From Rhizophagus sp. LPA8_4_AMF (Eukaryota > Glomeromycota > Glomeromycetes > Glomerales > Glomeraceae), in the NCBI GenBank assembly GCA_021464525.1, contig JADRCO010000257.1, forward strand, positions 1 through 40,417: 40,417 bases of DNA, given 5' to 3'. The position numbers were made by a program, and so were the translations under genes. A model generated the notes under the pieces. It was not told the origin of the DNA and made no database searches. It saw nothing but the letters and a program-made list of their open reading frames with translations. This document shows, piece after piece, positions 34,590 through 40,417 of the stretch (position 1 is its first letter; each line of letters starts with the position of its first letter).

Positions 34590-34634
34590 AAGTTCGCAGG
34601 CAAATTTGCCTGCGTTACAGACGAGGGGATAATA
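34590..34634. repeat. right terminal repeat of the piggyBac element with palindrome
   Basis: Perfect palindrome at 34595-34614, followed outward by TTACAGACGAGGGGATAATA, the inverted counterpart of the left end. Confidence 0.7.
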
Positions 34635-35745
34635 CTAAAATGTATCAAAATCAACCTTTCATGTGAAAAAGAACTTTAGAAATTGGGTCAAAGTTTAAAT
34701 TGATAAGATTGACATTACATACACTACGCAAATATTCTTTTAAGACATTTATTTCGATAATTTATTCATATTTTCTCCAATATTATATTTAGCATCGGAT
34801 ATTAGAGTACATCAAATAATAAAATGTATATAGAGGTTCTTGTACGTGTAGCTCCTGCATCATTAGAGATAACGGTGGGCGGTTGTCTTCGAGCAGTCTT
34901 ATGATAGTTAGTTAATGAAGTTAGCCAATATTTATATGCTAGTAGTATTTATGCTACGTCTTGTACAGTTCGACTAATTCGGGTCCACTAGATATAAAAA
35001 AAATGATTGATTGGTATAATAAGTTCAGATTTATTAACGAACATTTATCAGAAAATTATTCTCCCTAAATTTTAATGCTGCATCATTTCATAGAAATTGT
35101 AACAATAAAGGAAGCTACTATTTGGATAGCAAAAATTAAGTTAATTGAAGACTATAATTCACTTATCTTGAGTGGAAATACTAGTCGGAACGTGCTACTA
35201 TTTTCTATTCAATTTTGCAAAAGGTAATATTCTATTTATACCATTAAGATACAGTATCTTATATCAATATTGAAGGAGTGGGATTATACTGTTTGTTGAC
35301 ATAATAATAAAGGACGATAGATGAGTAATTAACTCTATAATAATGAAGTGAATTTATATAAATTTCTGTTACAACATATTTTTAACGTATATTCCTTTTT
35401 CATAAATGTTGAAATATTCGTTTTGGAATAATCATTAACAAAGTTAATAACAACCTTTGATATCGAACATATCGATAATAGATTATAATAGTTTAGGAGC
35501 ATATATATACTGTAGGTGGCAATTGCATAGTTATATGATCATGTTTTAATGAAGAAATTTTATTTGAGATTTAACGTGAACTTTTATAATATCTATAATA
35601 TCATTAATTTCTTCAATTTCACATTCCTAAACTTTGATAATAGTAATATAAAATGTGTAATAAAAATAAATTTAATCATATTATTATATAAAACAATTAA
35701 ATAATGGAAAAAAAGAATTTCATCGTGCGATATGTATATCATTGT
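34635..35745. other. gene-free DNA
   Basis: AT-rich with one slightly GC-richer patch near 34840-34910. I see no coding pattern, repeat or RNA gene. Confidence 0.4.
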
Positions 35746-37139
35746 TCATCTGATAAACAAACTTGTCATCAATAAAGCAAGATCCTCTTTTGCCAAACAT
35801 GTCGGACACATGTCATAATCGCATTGATAACAGCCTAAACGTCTTCCATAATAATACTTTCCACATTCATCGCACATCCACATTCCTGATGATTGTGTAT
35901 AACGGAGAGGGTGACGACTTCGACAGCTACTCTCAGGTTTGCATTCTTCTCCAGACTTGCAATGGCTAGGGCAAGCGTCAAAATTGCAAAGTTCACAATG
36001 ATATTGGGATACCTGTTCATACAATTTACAAAAATAAAGTCAATATTTCAAAAAATAAACGGAATATGAAAAAATAAAATATATTAAAAAGACTACCGTA
36101 GTATTACTATCTTTTCCACACACATCACAATACCAATCCCCTCTGTGATATTTCTTTTTCAAATCATGTCCTTCAAAACATTGAGGTGGTGGCGGACGTA
36201 TTACACTATTCATGGAACAAGATACGTCGATCAAGAGAGCATAATCTATCGCCACTTGGCAGAGATTTCTGTGTCTTTGAACCTCGGCCCATGATGCGGA
36301 ATAGTTACCAACCGAAAGATTTCCAACCGAGAGAGATAGAGAAGTGGTGATTTTGTGAGCGATAGTCAAGAATACAAGTTCAAGAAGGTAAAAATCTTTA
36401 ACGGGGAAGTATATAAAGTTGCCAATGCTAGCCATCTGATTTTATTTTTAAAAACATTGAAGGATGATGATACTCAATAACGACTTAAAAAATTATTTAT
36501 TTTTAATATCGAAACATGTCTTGTTTCAAAGAAATATAACACCGAAGTGAGAAAACTCTTTTAAATAAAGTAAAATCTTGATCAAGAGAAAAAAGCAAAG
36601 AATGACGGACATACCTGTTCCATTTTCGTTGAATCTACATCGTCTCCAACCCCAACAACAAACAGGAAGTTACTTGATTCTTTTGTAAATAGACGGGATA
36701 TTTCTTCAGCGCACTTTTTTAAACTTCGACTGCTACGATTGTCATCACCATCAGTCACGACAACCAAAATCCAGGGACGAGAGCGATCACCGTTACGTTG
36801 GAAAGTTTTTATAACGTCAATCATACTGTCGTAAAGGCGAGTGCCACCACTAACAACGTTACTTAACCCGTTAAGTGAACGATAAAGTGATGTTTCATCT
36901 CTGGTGAAGGACTTGAATATAAATTGAAAGGACGTGTTAAAAGATAAATGAATGAATATAGTACATAATTCGACATTAAAGAGGATCATTTTTACCTGTC
37001 TTACTACCATAGAGTCATTAAATGTTGCAATGCATCCACGATCTAATCCATCACGATGTAAATTCTTCACAAGTGCGTTGCTCGCCTTGATAGCACAGCT
37101 TATTTGCGTGTTTTGAGTGGTTGCTCTAATAATTTCCAT
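35746..37139 (-). CDS. von Willebrand A domain protein with two C-terminal zinc fingers
   Basis: At least four exons, read from about 37139 to 36996, 36911-36615, 36435-36097 and 36012-35746, join in frame at GT-AG sites. The vWA core shows ASNALVKNL..GLDRGCIATFND, LYRSLNGL, SGGTRLYDSMIDVI (the second metal-site Thr region), PWILVVVTDGDDN and FLFVVGVGDDVD. Then come SASWAEVQRHR and YALLIDVSCSMNS. Two zinc fingers of the C1/DC1 or ZZ type follow: CFEGHDL..WYCDVCGK..YHCELCNFDAC and CRSRHPL..WMCDECGK..GCYQCDYDMCPTC. The usual N-terminal DxSxS motif is missing before the core; the only DVSCS is after it. The 5' end may be incomplete: an AG acceptor and a TACTAAT branch-like site precede 37139. 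Probably a metal-dependent adaptor; partner unknown. Confidence 0.75.
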
Positions 37140-37199
37140 TTCTTTCGCAGGTAATGTTATATTAGTATAAGAGATTTTAGAAAATATTTTGGTCTAAAA

Positions 37200-38204
37200 T
37201 TTTGTAGGGCGATTATTTATTTATAGGAGCTTTTGATTTATTGAGCATATTATATACGATAATCCTTTTTAAGAACTGTAACAAATGGCTTTTAATCCAT
37301 GTTGTTTCAAATATTACGCATTTGGAAATATTTCTAATTAAGGGATTAAATTGTATGGCGAGAAAGGCTGTCATTTGTATACCTAATATTTATTGTCGTC
37401 AGTTGTCACGTCCCATATATTAAAACCTTTTTAAGAAGGTTATAAAGATATCCTTGAACCAATTCCATTTCAAATATTACGGTTAATTAAAAATATAAAG
37501 TGCGTGTAATAAATAAAATTTTGTATACGTTATATAAATAGCAGCAGAGGTCGACGCTCGTAAAACAAATTTGTATTTCAATAAACGGGTGATTCAAACA
37601 ATTCTTTATTTTATTACTTGATTTGATTTTTACCTAAAAACGTGTGTATCCATTTTTGTACATATTTTTGTTTTGTAAAAATTTTGTGTAATAAACATAA
37701 ATGAAACAATGGAATTATTGAGAGCATGATCAGCCTTCCGAAATTTGTATTACTATCGTGGTTGAAACCAATGATGAATAAACTTTATTGATAATTAACT
37801 TTAATGTTAATAATGATTGCAATTTAAACACATTCCTAAAATACAAATTATTTGTTACTTTATTACAGCCTCATTTTGTTTTTTTTACTTTTTAATGACC
37901 TGTGCAGCGGGCTGTGCTAAAATAACTACAAATATTGTCTGTAGAGTTGTATAACATTGCTGTGTGAGGAAGAAATTTTATTTGTAAGTGATCAACGCCA
38001 AGAGGTTATGGTCGGAAAATTTATTTTTCCCCACTTTAAAAAAAAAATCGCATGACCAATCTATTTTAGGATAAATTATATTCACTTTCCATTGCCGCAC
38101 AGCCCGTACAACGGTCGACTTTATAGTGCTTCTGGCATTTTAAAAATTGTGGAATATTATTAATTATTAATCTATGCCAGATTTGGTGTTAAAAGAATTT
38201 GTCT
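37200..38204. other. gene-free DNA with a plus-strand TATA motif
   Basis: TATAAATAG at 37533-37541 is followed by a less AT-rich stretch, as in a promoter and leader, but no open frame follows on the plus strand. A 60-codon frame at 37241-37423 is not supported. I found no vWA first exon here on the minus strand. Confidence 0.35.
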
Positions 38205-38210
38205 TTTTAG

Positions 38211-38735
38211 GATCAGATCGGGTTGAGCGAGATGCTGCGGTGAAATGGTAAGTGCTGATTTGTTTCATTTCAGAATGAAATACTTTGGTGAAACGGTAAG
38301 CACTAATTTAGTAACTTTCTTTATTTCAGAATTTTTTTTAATTTCTCTATTTAATTTTACTGATTTTTTTTTTAATATTTCTTTTCGTCCTTGATCAGCT
38401 GTGAGACGAGTTTGCCGCTGCGGTACTATGGTAAGCGCCAATTTCAATTTTTTTATCACTTTGAAGTAATTTATTTCAATTTGATCACTAAAATTGTTTT
38501 TTTCTGTTATTTTTTTTTTTTTTTAAATTTAATTAATTTTTTTCATTGTTTTTTTTTTATTTTTCTTTTCATCTTTTAGGATCGGGAAACCTTGACGAAA
38601 CACTTTTGCGAACCGATAAGCACTAATTTGCTTCATTTCGGAATTTTTTTTTGTTTTATTAATTTTTCTAATTAATTAATTTTACCGTTATTTCTTATTT
38701 TAATTTTTTTTTTTTCATCTTTTATGATCGGAAAA
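38211..38735 (+). repeat. degenerate tandem repeat resembling mini-exons and introns
   Basis: GATCGG or GATCAG recurs at 38211, 38393, 38580 and 38726 (periods about 182, 187, 146). After each of the first three comes a GC-richer block of 32-37 bases, then GGTAAG[TC] (ATAAGC in the last), a TTTCATTTCAG-like stretch, a long T-rich tract, and CTTTTAG or TGATCAG before the next unit. An extra GGTAAGCAC unit lies at about 38298. The layout mimics exon, 5' splice site, pyrimidine tract, 3' splice site. No long open frame can be assembled. Confidence 0.55.
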
Positions 38736-39199
38736 GGACCCCGGACATCTAATATAGAAGACATAACTGGTTCAACCCCAGAAAGTATATAATTTGACTT
38801 GGATCTGCATACTTTTTCCTCCCGAAATTGGGCTAATTTGCATTATTACATCTAAATATACTGTACGTCAAATTTGCTAAAAGTTAAAATATAACTTTGA
38901 ATACATTAATAATAAAAATTATTATTTTTTTTTTTTTTTGCAATGTATCTTTTTAATTTAAGAAATATTAGTATTAAGAAATTTATTTATTAAGTTTTTC
39001 ATTAAGTATATTGAAAGTTTTTTTCGCTTGTGTTTTAAGATTAATATTTAAGATTAATAACTCTTCATTAATATTAACATCTCTAGAAGCCAAGTGGCTA
39101 AATGATATGTGAAGGTATTAATGAGAAAAAAAATAAAAAGAATGATTATGAAGAGTCTCTGAAAAAATTTACATTACTAACATGAAAAATTTTCATAAG
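38736..39199. other. gene-free DNA 3' of the lysozyme pseudogene
   Basis: AT-rich with a poly-T run near 38925. No gene or clear repeat seen. Confidence 0.4.
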
Positions 39200-39310
39200 T
39201 TATAAAAGAAAGAGATTTGATACCCATTTCCCAAACTCCAAGGAAGCGCCTTTGGTGTCGCCAGCGTTAAGCTTCCTACACAATGTGGATTTTTGATAAG
39301 CACTACAACC

Positions 39311-39620
39311 TAGGGATTGGAATCGATTCCCCCAAAATCGAATTAATGATTAATCGAAAATCGCACCAAAAAAATCGAATCTATAATGCCGGCTCAAATT
39401 ACAAAATTAAAACTCACGTGACTTCGGATAAATAGTTTAGCCACCGAGTAAGTGATGTTACACAAAATTTTATTGCACATTTTCGTGTTACACAAATTTT
39501 GTAATTCGGGCCAGCACTATAAACTTGGCCTGAGTTACCGGCGATCACTTGAGATTCGATTAATCGCGATTAATCGATTCTAGAATCGATTCTCAAAATT
39601 AGAATCGATTCCAATCCCTA
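39311..39620. mobile_element. 310-base hAT-type MITE inserted in the lysozyme gene
   Basis: Terminal inverted repeats TAGGGATTGGAATCGATTC and its complement, flanked by 8-base target duplications CTACAACC (39303-39310) and CCACAACC (39621-39628) that differ at one base. An 8-base duplication and a TAGGG start fit the hAT superfamily. The body is full of AATCGATT/ATTAATCG words. Removing the element and one duplication restores lysozyme-family codons across the site. Confidence 0.88.
39382..39521. mobile_element. 140-base inverted-repeat element nested in the hAT-type MITE
   Basis: Its ends are inverted: TATAATGCCGGCTCAAATTA and, on the other strand, TATAGTGCTGGCCCGAATTA, both followed by CAAAATT. 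Base composition differs from the AATCGATT-rich outer element. TATA at both borders could include a TA target duplication. Inside, GTTACACAAA occurs twice. Confidence 0.6.
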
Positions 39621-40060
39621 CCACAACCAAGGTTGAAGGCAAATGAACACAAAGCAGAGAACTGATCAGGATTTAGTTTAGCCCGAGTGAGCGACTCAAC
39701 GCATTTTTCAAATCTGGCCAAATCCGTTTTGAGCACTGCTTCTCCACCAGCGCGACTGAGGGGAGGGCGGATTTTACTACAACCATGAACTTGACAAGCA
39801 TGTCCATAGTCAATAGTTTTGATGCCTGGTGTCATAGTAAATGATGTGGTTCATATTTAACTTTGTAATTTTCATCAATAAAAAAGAACTTACCACTGGA
39901 TCATTGTAAAATTAGGATGGAAATCTTCAAATCTCTAAATAAGTTCCAAACCTTCCTTGTTGATATTTGGAGCACGACGCATCAATTCTGAGGGTGTACC
40001 AGTTATGAGGATGGCTAAAACAATCATTAAAGTAATTAAATTAGATAGATTCTTGGCCAT

Positions 40061-40417
40061 TATGATACAGAAAGTAAGAAAGTAAGTAATAATTAAATAT
40101 GAGTAATAATAAATGTAAATGTAATAAATTAAATGTAATTAGGAATTTTAAACACAAAGAATATAGAACACGAAGTGCGATTGAAGCACGTAAGAGTCTT
40201 ATTGAAAGCATTTTAACGTTTGTATATAAAAAAATATGATAGAAATTTTTGTAGAGTGTTTTGATTATCGATCATCATTAGTAAGACTGGAGAGTAGATT
40301 TGCATCCGTCATCCGGATATCCAATTTTACTTTTATCCGTTCAGCCCGGATATCCAGATAATTTAATTCGTGATCCGTGAGTCAACTGCAAAAAGTTCAT
40401 ATATAAAATCGGTGCAA
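40061..40417. other. lysozyme 5' flank and a repeat at the window edge
   Basis: No gene. CCGGATATCC occurs at 40313-40322 and 40346-40355 within an ATCCG-rich stretch, possibly the end of a repeat element that continues past the window. Confidence 0.4.

Larger units (their letters stand above)
31492..34634 (-). mobile_element. piggyBac-type DNA transposon, decayed
   Basis: The ends are inverted copies. The left end reads TATTATCCCTTCGTTTGTA then a CGCAGGC palindrome; the right end, on the other strand, reads TATTATCCCCTCGTCTGTA then the same kind of palindrome. Between them is a minus-strand DDD transposase. If the element begins at CCC, as piggyBac elements do, the flanking four bases are TTAT on the left and ATAA on the right, each one change from the TTAA that piggyBac targets and duplicates. 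The element is about 3.1 kb. The transposase is broken, so it should be non-autonomous. Confidence 0.75.
39200..40060 (-). pseudogene. GH24 (phage/T4-type) lysozyme, secreted, multiply broken
   Basis: The frame starts MAKNLSNLITLMIVLAILIT, a clear signal peptide, then NINKEGLELI, a TAG stop (39935-39937), and RFEDF with the family's catalytic Glu. A one-base loss near 39905-39912 shifts the frame before the first intron (39893 to about 39826). Exon 2 reads GIKTIDYGHAC, IRPPLSRAGGEAV, FEKCVESLTRAKLNPDQFSA and SFAFNLGCG. The family's TIGYGH has become TIDYGH. A MITE at 39311-39620 splits the next codons. Beyond it, SAYQKSTL, KLNAGDTKGASLEFGKWV follow to a TAA at 39200. GH24 enzymes cleave bacterial peptidoglycan; fungal copies have been proposed to come from bacteria. 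This copy cannot make the full enzyme. Confidence 0.88.

Noticed and set aside
35763-35969. Plus-strand open frame and an extra minus-strand frame over the zinc fingers
   Set aside because: The Cys-x2-Cys patterns are only in the minus-strand frame joined by splicing to the vWA exons.
38400-38425. GCTGCGGTACTATGG resembling the distal promoter box of K1
   Set aside because: The match is short, no kinase gene follows, and it sits inside a tandem repeat unit; treated as coincidence.
38265-38579. Short open frames on both strands in the tandem repeat
   Set aside because: They run through T-rich intron-like tracts and are not repeated in each unit.

Overview
The window looks like nuclear DNA of an arbuscular mycorrhizal fungus (Glomeromycotina, probably Rhizophagus or a close relative). 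The support is strong AT bias, short GT-AG introns of about 50-110 bases, a local expansion of protein kinase genes fused to Sel1 repeats (a gene class known to be expanded in Rhizophagus), a GH24 lysozyme, and many MITEs and decayed DNA transposons. The species is inferred; no rRNA or barcode is present.

From 1 to about 30,600 the window is a seven-member cluster of kinase-Sel1 genes and relics. On the minus strand are K1 (527-2793) and K2 (6558-8855), a roughly 6.1-kb direct tandem duplication. On the plus strand are K3 (15284-17734, divergent, with its own promoter) and S1 (18992-20119, a member that lost its kinase domain in frame). On the minus strand again are S2 (21502-22085, a Sel1-only relic), K4 (22686-24981) and K5 (26620-28918), a roughly 3.9-kb tandem duplication. 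All five kinase members share one five-exon plan. I assembled the exons by hand and each sums to a multiple of three. K2, K3 and K5 keep all kinase motifs. K1 and K4 have lost the HRD arginine through changes at the same CpG, and K4 also has one nonsense codon between kinase and Sel1 parts. A promoter module of three short boxes recurs upstream of most members but not K3. Between K2 and K3 lie an orphan copy of the K1/K2 5' flank, a coding relic, a decayed gene for a small secreted protein (12664-13109) and an inverted repeat.

From 31,490 to 34,640 there is a decayed piggyBac-type transposon with a DDD transposase and terminal repeats that each carry a 20-24 base palindrome. From 35,746 to 37,139 lies a minus-strand von Willebrand A / zinc-finger gene in at least four exons. 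From 38,211 to 38,735 there is a degenerate tandem repeat that looks like reiterated mini-exons and introns. From 39,200 to 40,060 lies a GH24 lysozyme pseudogene, broken by a nonsense codon, a frameshift and a 310-base hAT-type MITE that itself contains a smaller inverted-repeat element.

Functionally, the cluster looks like a birth-and-death family of putative signalling kinases in which kinase and Sel1 modules are being separated, point-inactivated and homogenised. Nothing here is prokaryotic in organisation: there are no operons, CRISPR arrays or recognisable tRNA or rRNA genes.
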